Source: DASXQK01 sp963724385 (GTDB lineage: Bacteria; Pseudomonadota; Alphaproteobacteria; Dongiales; Dongiaceae). From it: a DNA stretch of 64,000 bases. Both the position numbers and the translations under genes were made by a program. This document shows, in pieces, positions 15,249-23,913 of this stretch (positions are counted from its first letter, which is position 1; every line of letters starts with the position of its first letter). Under the pieces are notes generated by a model that did not search any database, was not told the DNA's origin, and saw nothing but the letters and a program-made list of their open reading frames with translations. The stretch is taken from positions 1,178,001-1,242,000 of the forward strand of contig CAVRUJ010000002.1 in assembly GCA_963724385.1 (NCBI GenBank), in the 5' to 3' direction.

Positions 15249-15998
15249 TCATACTTGGCGCCCGTCGCCATCCTTATAGAGAAACGTCCCCAGCAAGACC
15301 CAGCGTCGGGCCTCCGCCTCGCGCCCACGCTTGGCGACGAGCGGCGTGGTGTAGTGCCAGAGCGGCAATCGATAGGCCGTGAGGCGGCCCATGCGCGCTG
15401 CGTTCTCGATGCGGGTGAAATGCCCCGCTTTGGCGTAGACCAGCCATTGCTGGGCCACGGCTGGCCCCACGAGAGTCACATGCAGGTCGATGTAGCCGGC
15501 GCTCGCCTCCGGTTCCTCGGGGTGATGGTCGTTGTGGGGTCCGGCGTAGTCGCCCGGGCCATAGCAGAGAACCTGGATGCCGTGGCGCCGGGCAAGAGCC
15601 CGCCCAGCGAGGCGCGCGGCAAAGCCATGGAAACTTTCGGAGTGGAGCATGGCGGCGAGGCCGATGCCCTCGGCCGCTTCCCAGGCTCGCCCGCGCCGGC
15701 GCTCGAAGCTGGCCGTGGAAACCCGCATGGTCTTGGGCAGAAGCTCGGCGTAGTTCCGGGTCATGTCCCAAGTCGCTTCGGACGGGATCGGCCGGTCGAT
15801 GCGGGTGAGATGGGCCAGAAGGTAGCGCTCCAGCAGCAGCCGGCCCGCCTCGGCGCGGGCGCGATCGACCAGACCGTCGGCGGCGAGGAACCGGCGCTTG
15901 GGCTCGCCGAGCGCGCCCGCCAAGGGCGAGCGGCCGGCCAGAAGGCGCCGTCCCGCCGGGCTCAGCATGTCCTCGAACTCGGCCGGAAATTTCCGCAA
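15249..15998 (-). CDS. Putative Fe(II)/2-oxoglutarate oxygenase-like protein
   Basis: A 249-residue protein of uncertain family. The C-terminal half has the spacing expected of the double-stranded beta-helix oxygenases: H155-N-D157 (AGPHNDHH), H215 (PLWHYTTPL) and R231/R232 (EARRWVLLGTFLY). The N-terminal 110 residues are Arg/Leu-rich and probably helical. It lies seven bases upstream of the DUF4170 gene on the same strand and diverges from ubiD. The catalytic assignment is inference from motif spacing; a structure-based search would decide. No signal peptide is seen. Confidence 0.5.
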   Translation of the reverse strand: MRKFPAEFEDMLSPAGRRLLAGRSPLAGALGEPKRRFLAADGLVDRARAEAGRLLLERYLLAHLTRIDRPIPSEATWDMTRNYAELLPKTMRVSTASFERRRGRAWEAAEGIGLAAMLHSESFHGFAARLAGRALARRHGIQVLCYGPGDYAGPHNDHHPEEPEASAGYIDLHVTLVGPAVAQQWLVYAKAGHFTRIENAARMGRLTAYRLPLWHYTTPLVAKRGREAEARRWVLLGTFLYKDGDGRQV

Positions 15999-16055
15999 AG
16001 CCCTGAAATCCCATCTAGTATGGCTCCGGCCGAGACTAACCGACCGCGCGCCCAG

Positions 16056-17570
16056 ATGCCTTACCGATCGCTACGCGATTTCATCGACCGCCTGGAGCGC
16101 GACCGGCTATTGCTGCGCGTGGCCGAGCCGGTGAGCCCGGTCCTGGAAATGACCGAGATCCAGACCCGCCTGCTTGCTGAGGGCGGGCCGGCGGTGTTGT
16201 TCGAGAACGTGGTCGGGCCGGATGGCCGTCGCTACGACATGCCGGTGCTGGTCAATCTTTTCGGCACGGTGGAGCGCGTCGCTTTGGGCATGGAGCGCAG
16301 GCCGGACCAGCTTCGCGAGCTCGGCCGGACCCTCGCATTCCTGAAACAGCCCGAGCCGCCCGGCGGCTGGCGCGAGGCGCTGGAGATGCTGCCCCTGCTC
16401 AAGAGCGCCATGGCCATGCGGCCCAAGACCGTTTCGGCCGCACCCTGCCAGGAAGTCGTGTTGACGGGCGATGCCATCGACCTTGCCCGTCTGCCCGTCC
16501 AGACCTGCTGGCCGGGAGAGCCGGCGCCGCTCATCACCTGGCCCCTGGTGGTGACGCAAGGCCCCGATCCCGAAGGCGACAAGGCCGACAACTACAATCT
16601 CGGCATCTACCGCATGCAGGTGACGGGCCGGAATTGCACCCTCATGCGCTGGCTGAAGCATCGCGGCGGGGCCCAGCATCACGCGCGCTGGAAAGCCGAG
16701 AAACGCGAGCCGCTGCCCGCCGCGGCGGTCATCGGGGCCGATCCGGGCGTGATCCTGGCCGCGGTCACGCCGCTGCCCGACACGCTGTCGGAATACCAGT
16801 TCGCCGGGCTGCTGCGCGGGGCCAAGGTGGAGCTGGTGGACTGCAAGACCATCCCCCTCAAGGTACCGGCCGAGGCCGAGATCGTCATCGAGGGCCATGT
16901 CTCCCTCGACGACTACGCCGATGAAGGCCCCTACGGCGACCACACCGGCTATTACAACGCGGTTGAGCCCTTCCCGGTCTTCACCGTCAGCGCCATCACC
17001 ATGCGCCGGCAGCCGATCTATCTCTCCACTTTCACCGGCCGGCCGCCCGACGAGCCCTCGATCCTGGGCGAGGCCCTGAACGAGGTCTTCGTCCCCCTTC
17101 TCGTCCAGCAGTTCCCCGAGATCGTCGATTTCTGGCTGCCCCCAGAAGGCTGCAGTTATCGCATCGCCGTGGTCTCGATGAAGAAGGCCTACCCGGGCCA
17201 CGCCAAGCGGGTGATGATGGGGGTGTGGTCCTTCCTGCGGCAATTCATGTACACGAAATGGGTGATCGTGGTGGACGACGACATCGACGCCCGCAATTGG
17301 AAGGACGTGATGTGGGCGATTGCGACCCGCATGGACCCCGCCCGTGACATCACCCTGGTCGAGGCCACGCCGATCGACTATCTCGATTTCGCCAGCCCGG
17401 AATCCGGCCTTGGCAGCAAGATCGGCCTGGATGCCACCAACAAATGGCCGCCCGAGACCAGGCGCGACTGGGGCCGCAAGATCCGCATGAGCGATGACAT
17501 CGTCGAAGCAGTGACGAGGAAATGGCCGAAACTCGGACTCCCCGGCAGCGGCAAGCCGATCTGGCGCTAG
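16056..17570 (+). CDS. ubiD: 4-hydroxy-3-polyprenylbenzoate decarboxylase
   Basis: A 504-residue UbiD that uses prenylated FMN to decarboxylate the UbiA product in ubiquinone synthesis. Family segments: DNYNLGIYRMQVTGRN (prFMN and metal region), the E of EGPYGDHTGYY, PIYLSTFTGRPPDEPSILGEALNEVF, and KYPGHAKR-like KKAYPGHAKRVMMGVWS. The start MPYRSLRDFIDRLERDR at 16056 fits the family; an ATG at 16020 adds twelve unrelated residues. The flavin prenyltransferase UbiX is not in the window. ubiA lies about 3 kb upstream, separated by the IS region. Confidence 0.95.
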   Translation: MPYRSLRDFIDRLERDRLLLRVAEPVSPVLEMTEIQTRLLAEGGPAVLFENVVGPDGRRYDMPVLVNLFGTVERVALGMERRPDQLRELGRTLAFLKQPEPPGGWREALEMLPLLKSAMAMRPKTVSAAPCQEVVLTGDAIDLARLPVQTCWPGEPAPLITWPLVVTQGPDPEGDKADNYNLGIYRMQVTGRNCTLMRWLKHRGGAQHHARWKAEKREPLPAAAVIGADPGVILAAVTPLPDTLSEYQFAGLLRGAKVELVDCKTIPLKVPAEAEIVIEGHVSLDDYADEGPYGDHTGYYNAVEPFPVFTVSAITMRRQPIYLSTFTGRPPDEPSILGEALNEVFVPLLVQQFPEIVDFWLPPEGCSYRIAVVSMKKAYPGHAKRVMMGVWSFLRQFMYTKWVIVVDDDIDARNWKDVMWAIATRMDPARDITLVEATPIDYLDFASPESGLGSKIGLDATNKWPPETRRDWGRKIRMSDDIVEAVTRKWPKLGLPGSGKPIWR

Positions 17571-18025
17571 CCCGCATCCGCCGGGCCCGGCCATGGGAGG
17601 CCGCGGCGCTGAGCAAGATCGCGCTGGCGGCCAAGGCCCATTGGGGCTACCCGGCGAGCTTCATGGCCCGCTGCCGGATGGCGCTCGCCATCGACCCCGC
17701 CATGATGGCGAACCGGACCTTCCGCCTGGCCGAAAGCGGGTCGGGCGAAATCCTGGGCTTCTACGGCTTCGAGCCGGAGAGCGATGGCATCGGCCTCAGC
17801 CATTTCTTCGTCGCGCCCGCGGCGATCGGGCGAGGAGTCGGGCGCGCGCTCTGGGCCGATGCGGTCGCCCGCGCGAAGCTGCTACGCCAGCGCCGGATGA
17901 TCGTGGTCAGCGACCCCAACGCGGCGGGATTCTATGCCCGCATGGGCGCGAGGCCGGCCGGGGCCAGGCCCTCGGAGATCGATCCCGCCCGCGCGCTGCC
18001 GGTGTTTTGCCTCGACCTCGGCTGA
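17522..18025 (+). CDS. GNAT family N-acetyltransferase
   Basis: A 167-residue GNAT with the acetyl-CoA loop IGRGVGRALWADAVARAK near residue 105 and a C-terminal DPNAAGFYARMGARPAGARPSEI, in which the Tyr is the usual general acid position. The substrate is unknown. Its ATG lies inside ubiD, giving a 49-base overlap in another frame, so the start may be slightly later, but the overlap suggests coupling. pmbA follows after 23 bases. Confidence 0.8.
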   Translation: MAETRTPRQRQADLALARIRRARPWEAAALSKIALAAKAHWGYPASFMARCRMALAIDPAMMANRTFRLAESGSGEILGFYGFEPESDGIGLSHFFVAPAAIGRGVGRALWADAVARAKLLRQRRMIVVSDPNAAGFYARMGARPAGARPSEIDPARALPVFCLDLG

Positions 18026-18048
18026 GGCGCTTGCTAAGGAAACGCGCC

Positions 18049-19389
18049 ATGGCTCTGGACAAGTCCCTCGAAATTCTCGACGACCTCCTCGCCCGCGCCG
18101 CCAAGGCGGGCGCGGATGCGGCCGACGCCGTGCTGGCGGAAGGCGCTTCCCTCACCGTCGCCGAGCGCCTGGGCAAGCCCGAGAAGCTGGAACGGGCCGA
18201 AGGCCGCGATCTTGGCCTCAGGGTCTTCATTGGCAAGCGCCAGGCGATCGTATCCTCGACGGATTTTTCTTCGACGGCGCTGAGCGAGTTGGCCGAGCGG
18301 GCCTTGGCCATGGCGCGCGCGGTCCCCGAGGATCCCTTCTGCGGCCTGGCCGAGCCGGACGATATCGCCCGCAGCTTTCCCGAGCTCGATCTCAACGACC
18401 CAAAGGAGCCGTCGGTTGCGGAGCTGACGGCACGGCTGCGCGAGGCGGAAGATGCCGCCCGCGCCGTGCCCGGCGTCACCAACTCCGAGGGGGCGGAAGC
18501 CGGTTGGGGTCGGGGCGAAATCGCGCTTGCCGCCTCCAACGGCTTTCGCCACGGCTATGTCGGCAGCAATTCCAGCATCTCGGTTTCGGTCCTGGCAGGC
18601 GAAGGCACGGCCATGGAGCGCGACTATGATTTCACCACGGCCGTCTATGGCGCCGACTTGGAGCCCGCCGCGGCAATCGGGCGCCGGGCCGGCGAAAAGG
18701 CGGTGAAGCGCCTCAACCCGCGCAAGGCGGAAACGGCCAAGGTGCCGATCGTCTTCGACCCCAGAGTATCCAACAGCCTGATCGGCCATCTGGCCGGCGC
18801 CATCAACGGCGCCGGAATCGCCCGCGGCGTCGGGTTCCTCAAGGACAAGCTGGGCGAGCGCGTGCTGCCGGCCGGCTTCGATATCGTCGACGATCCCCAT
18901 CGCCGGCGCGGCCTGCGCTCCAAGCCCTTCGACGGCGAGGGCCTGCCCAACCGGAAGCGCCTGCTGGTGGAGGACGGCATCCTGAAGACCTGGGTGCTCG
19001 ATCTGCGCTCGGCCCGCCAACTCGGGCTTGCGAGCACCGGTCATGCCGCGCGGGGCACCTCCTCGCCGCCAGCGCCCTCGACCAACAATCTCTACCTGCC
19101 GCCGGGCAAATCGAGCCGCGCCGGGCTCATGGCCGACATCGCGAGCGGCTTCTACTGCACCGAACTCATCGGCTTCGGCGTCAACAACGTCACCGGCGAC
19201 TACAGCCGGGGTGCCGCCGGCTTCTGGATCGAGAGGGGCGAGATCGCCTATCCGGTTTCCGAGATCACCATCGCCGGCAATCTCAAGGACATGTTCCTCA
19301 ATCTCGCGGCCGCCGACGATCTCGTCTTCCGCTATGGCACCAATGCGCCGACCCTGCGGGTGGACGGCATGACCGTCGCCGGAAGATAG
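18049..19389 (+). CDS. pmbA: TldD/PmbA family metalloprotease subunit (TldE)
   Basis: A 446-residue PmbA/TldE. In the TldD-TldE complex this subunit lacks the zinc motif and TldD carries it; no HExxxH was seen here, as expected. Family features are the N-terminal domain (LLARAAKAGADAADAVL), GRDLGLRVFIGKRQAIVSSTD, and the C-terminal SGFYCTELIGFGVNNVTGDYSRGAAGFWIERGE. The complex matures some peptides such as microcins and degrades unfolded peptides. TldD is not in the window. The ATG at 18049 follows AAGGAAACGCGCC. Confidence 0.93.
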   Translation: MALDKSLEILDDLLARAAKAGADAADAVLAEGASLTVAERLGKPEKLERAEGRDLGLRVFIGKRQAIVSSTDFSSTALSELAERALAMARAVPEDPFCGLAEPDDIARSFPELDLNDPKEPSVAELTARLREAEDAARAVPGVTNSEGAEAGWGRGEIALAASNGFRHGYVGSNSSISVSVLAGEGTAMERDYDFTTAVYGADLEPAAAIGRRAGEKAVKRLNPRKAETAKVPIVFDPRVSNSLIGHLAGAINGAGIARGVGFLKDKLGERVLPAGFDIVDDPHRRRGLRSKPFDGEGLPNRKRLLVEDGILKTWVLDLRSARQLGLASTGHAARGTSSPPAPSTNNLYLPPGKSSRAGLMADIASGFYCTELIGFGVNNVTGDYSRGAAGFWIERGEIAYPVSEITIAGNLKDMFLNLAAADDLVFRYGTNAPTLRVDGMTVAGR

Positions 19390-19410
19390 TCCTCCCGCTC
19401 GGCCGATCTC

Positions 19411-20310
19411 ATGGCCACGGGCACCCCGCGGGTCACGGTCATTATCCCGACCTACAACTGGTCGAGCGTACTGCCCTATTCCATCGGCAGCGTGCTCGGC
19501 CAGACCTTCACCGACTTCGAGCTTCTGGTGGTGGGCGACGGTTGCACCGATGACTCAGGACAGGTCGTCGGCGCCATCGGCGATCCGCGCCTGCGCTGGA
19601 TCAACCTTCCGACCAACAGCGGCCACCAGTCGGCCCCGAACAACGAGGGCCTGCGCCAGGCGCGCGGCGAGCTGATCGCCTATCTCGGCCATGACGATCT
19701 TTGGCTGCCCCATCATTTGCAGCTGCTGGTGGCAAGGGTCGACCAAGGCGCGGACCTCGCCTGCGGCATGATCGAGTTGGTCGGCCCCGACGACAGCATG
19801 TTCGATATTGCCCCGTCCGCCAGCTTATATGTGCCGGGAACCTGGCTTCCGCCCAGCGCCTTCTTGCACCGGCGAAGCGCCACGGACAGGGTCGGCGGCT
19901 GGCAGGATTACCGCCAGAAGAACGTCTATCCCGAAGTCGACCTCTGCCTCAGGATCCACGATGCCGGATTCAAGATTGCCCTCCTGCCGCGACTGACGGC
20001 GATCAAGTTCCCCGCCTCCTGGCGACGCGATTCCTACCTCCGTCGCGAAGCCAGGGAACAGAAGGCCTGGTCCCAGCGCATTGCCCGGGAGAGCGATTTC
20101 GAATTGCGAGAAATGGCGCGGCTCATCTATGTCGACAAATCTGGCGGCCCGGTCCAGCTCATCCCCTACAGGGTGCTATGGGCGAGGTTGCTCAGCGAGA
20201 CCCGCCGGCGCATCGCCTTGCGCCTTGGGGCGGGACGGAATTCCCTTGCCGGACCGCGGGCAAGCATCGATGCTTCCCGTCGATACCGGGGCCTGGACCC
20301 GCCTCGTTGA
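19411..20310 (+). CDS. Family 2 glycosyltransferase
   Basis: A 299-residue GT-A fold glycosyltransferase. The nucleotide-sugar site is PRVTVIIPTYNWSSVLPYSI (6-25), VVGDGCTDDSG near 45-55, and the metal motif is AYLGHDDLWLPHH, which has HDD rather than DxD. It ends with a basic tail. Substrate is unknown; a surface polysaccharide or glycan role is inferred from the adjacent RmlC-like epimerase and the lipid genes beyond. The gene follows pmbA by 21 bases. Confidence 0.85.
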   Translation: MATGTPRVTVIIPTYNWSSVLPYSIGSVLGQTFTDFELLVVGDGCTDDSGQVVGAIGDPRLRWINLPTNSGHQSAPNNEGLRQARGELIAYLGHDDLWLPHHLQLLVARVDQGADLACGMIELVGPDDSMFDIAPSASLYVPGTWLPPSAFLHRRSATDRVGGWQDYRQKNVYPEVDLCLRIHDAGFKIALLPRLTAIKFPASWRRDSYLRREAREQKAWSQRIARESDFELREMARLIYVDKSGGPVQLIPYRVLWARLLSETRRRIALRLGAGRNSLAGPRASIDASRRYRGLDPPR

Positions 20311-20357
20311 AGCTGGCGCCAGGTACCGGTGTCGTGCAATCGCGACGAGGGGCGGCG

Positions 20358-20912
20358 ATGCTGCCGGGTGCCCGGAAGGACAAGCAGCAGGTCACGAAGG
20401 AGTGGCAGAAGCTGAGAGAGCCGATCGCCGGCGTGCATCTGCGCGAAGTGCTTCACGTGCCGCGCGATCACGGAATCATCACCGAGATCTTCCGCCCCGA
20501 ATGGGATCCGACCGGCCTGCCCGTGGTCCAAGTCTACCAGTCGCGGCTGTTTCCCGGCGCCATCGGCGCCTGGAGCTGCCACAAGAAGAGCATTGACCGC
20601 TTGTTCGTGAACCAGGGCCATCTGAAGGTCGTGCTCTATGACGGTCGGGAGGAAAGCCCGACCCGCGGGCGGATCAACGAGATCCATATTGGCGACGCGA
20701 GGCCTGCGCTGATGGTGCTGCCGGCCGGCGTCTGGCATGGCCTGCAGAATCTGGGGGCAGGCGAGGCCCTGGTCTTGAACCTGCCCAGCCAGGCTTATGA
20801 CTACGCCGATCCGGATCACTGGCGCCTGCCTTACGACAGCCCGGAGATCCCTTATGCCTGGTCAAGGGCGGCGGGCCAAGCGCGCCTGCGCGCGGACACG
20901 CCGCGGGATTAG
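20358..20912 (+). CDS. RmlC-like cupin, dTDP-sugar 3,5-epimerase family
   Basis: A 184-residue cupin related to dTDP-4-dehydrorhamnose 3,5-epimerase. Family-like segments are REVLHVPRDHGIITEIFRPEWD, YQSRLFPGAIGAWSCHKKSIDRLFVNQG (His-Lys pair), and LPAGVWHGLQNLGAGEALVLNLPSQAYDYADPDH. The ATG at 20358 is preceded by GAGGGGCGGCG. Upstream in-frame TTG and GTG codons exist. It probably modifies a sugar nucleotide for the adjacent glycosyltransferase (inference). It converges with the diacylglycerol-kinase-like gene and overlaps its stop by four bases. Confidence 0.8.
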   Translation: MLPGARKDKQQVTKEWQKLREPIAGVHLREVLHVPRDHGIITEIFRPEWDPTGLPVVQVYQSRLFPGAIGAWSCHKKSIDRLFVNQGHLKVVLYDGREESPTRGRINEIHIGDARPALMVLPAGVWHGLQNLGAGEALVLNLPSQAYDYADPDHWRLPYDSPEIPYAWSRAAGQARLRADTPRD

Positions 20913-21820
20913 CCCCGCACCAGGTCGATCGCGGTCGGCGAAAGGGTGATCAGGACCGGAAGCCTGGCGATGATGTCTCCGTCGCCCTGGACGGGATCGC
21001 CCACGGGCCCCTCGATCAAGATCTGACGTCCGACCAGGATCTCGAGGCCGCGGCCGCGGGAGATTCGGCCGAGCCCCAGCGCGATGGCGTAGCGCAAGAC
21101 GGCGAGCCGCCCGGCGTCGTGAAACAGGCAGACGTGCAGCGTGGCCTGATCGAGCCGGGCCGTCGGCGCGAGCACGAAGCGCCCGGCATAGAAATGCCCG
21201 CGGGCGACCACCACCGAGGCGGCCTGGCGGATGGTGCCGTCCACCGTCACCCGGTAGCTGGGGAAGGGAAAGCGCCGGAGCTGGTGCAGCATTTCCAGGA
21301 CATAGGCGGCCTTGCCGAGAAGCCGCTTGGCGCGGGGCGCTATCCCCGCCACCACATGGGCATCGAAGCCGACCCCCGCCATCATCAGGAACCCCCGGCC
21401 GTTGGCGAGGCCCGGCCGGTAGCTGAGCTCCCTGCCCGCCTTCAAGGCGCCGATCCCGCCGGAAGCGCCTTCGATGCCGAGCTCGGCTGCCAAGACATTG
21501 GCCGTGCCCAATGGGATCAGCGCCAGGCGCCCGCCGCCGGCCGCGAGCAGGCCATTGGCGGCTTCGTTGGCCGTGCCGTCGCCGCCCGCCACCACCACCG
21601 TGGTCCCCGGACCGGCTTCGCGCGCCAGATGCTCGGCGTCGCCCCGACCCTCGGTCCGGCGCAGCAGGAAGCCGATCCCGGCGGCGCGCATGCCGCGCAG
21701 CGCGGCGGCGATCCGGCGCGCCCGGCGCCGGCCGGCGGTGGGGTTGAATATCACCAGGACTGACGCGGGGGACGCTGCCGGTTCGGCTTCCGTCCCCACT
21801 CCCTTGATCAGCCCGTGCAT
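20909..21820 (-). CDS. Diacylglycerol/sphingosine kinase-like lipid kinase
   Basis: A 303-residue DAGK catalytic-domain protein (YegS/BmrU-type). The nucleotide loop is VVVAGGDGTANEAANGLL near residue 77, with LIPLGTANVLAAELG after it and VLVIFNPTAGRRRARRI near the start. The ATG at 21820 is chosen; an upstream ATG at 21889 adds an AT-rich leader. It likely phosphorylates a lipid, making phosphatidic acid or a related product. It is divergent from the LpxH-like gene and probably works in the same envelope-lipid context. Confidence 0.88.
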   Translation of the reverse strand: MHGLIKGVGTEAEPAASPASVLVIFNPTAGRRRARRIAAALRGMRAAGIGFLLRRTEGRGDAEHLAREAGPGTTVVVAGGDGTANEAANGLLAAGGGRLALIPLGTANVLAAELGIEGASGGIGALKAGRELSYRPGLANGRGFLMMAGVGFDAHVVAGIAPRAKRLLGKAAYVLEMLHQLRRFPFPSYRVTVDGTIRQAASVVVARGHFYAGRFVLAPTARLDQATLHVCLFHDAGRLAVLRYAIALGLGRISRGRGLEILVGRQILIEGPVGDPVQGDGDIIARLPVLITLSPTAIDLVRG

Positions 21821-21966
21821 TCGATAAGGTTCAATAACATTACGGCGACGCTTCCGTGACTGTCCGATGAATATTATAATAAACCACACTATATCACGGA
21901 TTTTCGTTTGCTGCCTCTACTGAATATTGATATATCCCGCGCAAGCCTCACATTCGCGGACATAAA
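21821..21966. promoter_or_regulatory. AT-rich divergent promoter region
   Basis: A 146-base gap markedly richer in A and T than the surroundings (for example ATGAATATTATAATAAACC and CTGAATATTGATATATC). It lies between the divergent lipid-kinase-like and LpxH-like genes and probably holds both promoters. TATAAT at 21876-21881 region and TTGATATA near 21926 are candidate elements, but clear -35 partners were not fixed. Confidence 0.45.
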
Positions 21967-22752
21967 ATGAATTCGGTCTCCGCGGGAACTCGCTACCGGT
22001 CCATCTGGATCAGCGATGTCCATCTGGGCACCCGCGGCTGCAAGGCCCAGTTCCTCCTCGATTTCCTCAAGAACTGCGAGTCCGAATACCTCTACCTGGT
22101 GGGCGACATCATCGACTGCTGGCGCCTGCGCCGCGCCTGGTACTGGCACCAGACCCACAACGACGTGGTCCAGAAGCTCCTGCGCAAGGCACGCAAGGGC
22201 ACCAAGGTGATCTATGTCCCCGGCAACCACGACGAGCCGCTCAGGGACTATACCGACATGCATTTCGGCGGCGTCGAGGTCGTCGAGGAGGCGATCCACG
22301 TCACCGCCGACGGCCGGCGCCTGCTGGTGCTCCATGGCGACAAGTTCGACGGCATCGTCAAATACGCCCGCTGGCTCGCCGTGTTGGGCGACCAGGCCTA
22401 CAACGTCCTCCTGGCCCTCAACCACTGGTACAACCTGTGGCGGCGCTGGTTCGGCTATCCCTACTGGTCGCTCTCGGCCTACCTGAAGCGTCAGGTGAAG
22501 GACGCCGTGCGCTACATCGACGACTTCGAGCTGGCGGTGGCCGAGGAGGCGCGCCGGCGCGGGGTCGACGGCGTCGTCTGCGGCCACATCCACAAGGCCG
22601 AGATCCGCGAGGTCGGTCCGGTGCTCTATTGCAACGACGGCGACTGGGTGGAGAGCTGCACGGCGCTGGTCGAGCATGCGGACGGCCGGCTCGAAATCCT
22701 GGAATGGGCAAACTTGCGCAGCTTCTCGATGCTGAGCCTCGCTGCCGACTGA
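21967..22752 (+). CDS. LpxH-like metallophosphoesterase
   Basis: A 261-residue calcineurin-like phosphoesterase. Metal ligands are D17-V-H19 (WISDVHLGTRG), GD47 (LVGDIIDCW), GNHDE 86-90, the HGDKFD segment near 120, and CGHIHKAE near 215. The GxDIIDxW and HNDVV features resemble UDP-2,3-diacylglucosamine hydrolases, which make lipid X in lipid A synthesis. Alphaproteobacteria often use LpxI instead, and similar proteins sit beside a glycosyltransferase in glycolipid loci, so the exact substrate is uncertain. It is followed seven bases later by a GT4 gene. Confidence 0.85.
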   Translation: MNSVSAGTRYRSIWISDVHLGTRGCKAQFLLDFLKNCESEYLYLVGDIIDCWRLRRAWYWHQTHNDVVQKLLRKARKGTKVIYVPGNHDEPLRDYTDMHFGGVEVVEEAIHVTADGRRLLVLHGDKFDGIVKYARWLAVLGDQAYNVLLALNHWYNLWRRWFGYPYWSLSAYLKRQVKDAVRYIDDFELAVAEEARRRGVDGVVCGHIHKAEIREVGPVLYCNDGDWVESCTALVEHADGRLEILEWANLRSFSMLSLAAD

Positions 22753-22759
22753 CGGATCG

Positions 22760-23815
22760 ATGCGAATTGTCATCGTTACCGACGCCTGGCTGCCGCAGGT
22801 CAACGGCGTCGTACGGACCCTGATGCGCACTGTCGACGAGCTCGCGTTGCTGGGTCATCAGTCCCAGATCGTCTCGCCCGACCTCTTCCACAGCGTGCCC
22901 TGCCCGACCTACAGCGAGATCAGGCTGGCGCTCAAGCCCGGACGGCGCCTGGCGCGCCTGATCGACGCCTTCCAGCCTTGCGCCATCCATATCGCGACCG
23001 AAGGGCCGCTGGGGATCGCCGCCAGGCGCTATTGCCTCAACCGCAAGCTCCCCTTCACCACCGCCTTTCACACCCGTTTCCCCGAATATGTCAGGGCCCG
23101 GATCGGCCTGCCGCTTTCCGTCGGATACGCGGCACTACGCCGGTTCCACGCCCCGGCCCATGGGGTGATGGTGGCGACCGCCAGCCTGGAGCAAGACCTC
23201 GCCGGCCGGGGCTTCCGGAATCTCAGGCGCTGGACCCGGGGCGTCGATACCGATCTCTTCCGACTCCGGGACAAGTCGTTCCTCGACCTGCCGCGTCCGA
23301 TCTATCTCTATGTCGGGCGCATCGCCGTCGAGAAAAACATCGGGGCCTTCCTCGCCCTCGACCTGCCCGGCAGCAAGCTCGTGGTAGGCGGCGGGCCCCA
23401 ATTGGCCGAGCTGGCCCATCGCCATCCCGAGGTGCGCTTCGCCGGCCCGCGCCAGGGCGAAGATCTCGCCCGCCACTACGCCGCCGCCGATGTTTTCGTC
23501 TTCCCGAGCCGGACCGACACCTTCGGCCTGGTGATCCTGGAAGCGCTCGCCTGCGGCATTCCCGTGGCGGCCTATCCCGTGCCCGGCCCGCTGGACGTCA
23601 TCGACGGAGCCGAGGTCGGCTTCCTCGACGAGGATCTGGCCTCGGCGGCAAGGAAAGCCCTTGCCATCCCGGCCCAGCGCTGCCGCGACTATGCCCTCCA
23701 GTTCTCCTGGCGCCGGTCCGCCGAGCAATTCCTCGCCAATCTCCAGCCCTTCGGCCCGAGCGCGGCCGCTTCTCCCCCATCGGCTCTATGCTATGGTGCC
23801 GGCGCTTCGGAGTAG
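22760..23815 (+). CDS. Family 4 glycosyltransferase (GDP-mannose/glycolipid type)
   Basis: A 351-residue GT-B enzyme. The N-terminus VIVTDAWLPQVNGVVRTL and HIATEGPLGIAARRYC, FHTRFPEYVRAR and TRGVDTDLF match the branch with MgtA/PimB-like mannosyltransferases and SQD2-like enzymes. The donor-site motif is SRTDTFGLVILEALACG, with Asp in place of the first Glu of the EX7E motif. A diacylglycerol or lipid acceptor is plausible given the adjacent lipid genes, but this is inference. Confidence 0.87.
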   Translation: MRIVIVTDAWLPQVNGVVRTLMRTVDELALLGHQSQIVSPDLFHSVPCPTYSEIRLALKPGRRLARLIDAFQPCAIHIATEGPLGIAARRYCLNRKLPFTTAFHTRFPEYVRARIGLPLSVGYAALRRFHAPAHGVMVATASLEQDLAGRGFRNLRRWTRGVDTDLFRLRDKSFLDLPRPIYLYVGRIAVEKNIGAFLALDLPGSKLVVGGGPQLAELAHRHPEVRFAGPRQGEDLARHYAAADVFVFPSRTDTFGLVILEALACGIPVAAYPVPGPLDVIDGAEVGFLDEDLASAARKALAIPAQRCRDYALQFSWRRSAEQFLANLQPFGPSAAASPPSALCYGAGASE

Positions 23816-23913
23816 CGAACGGAACAAGAATCGTGCGAGCGGCGGGCGGCGGCAATTCAGCTGAAATCTTGAATCCTGTCGGTCGGCTGCCGGGCGAAGC
23901 GGCCGGTTGAGCG

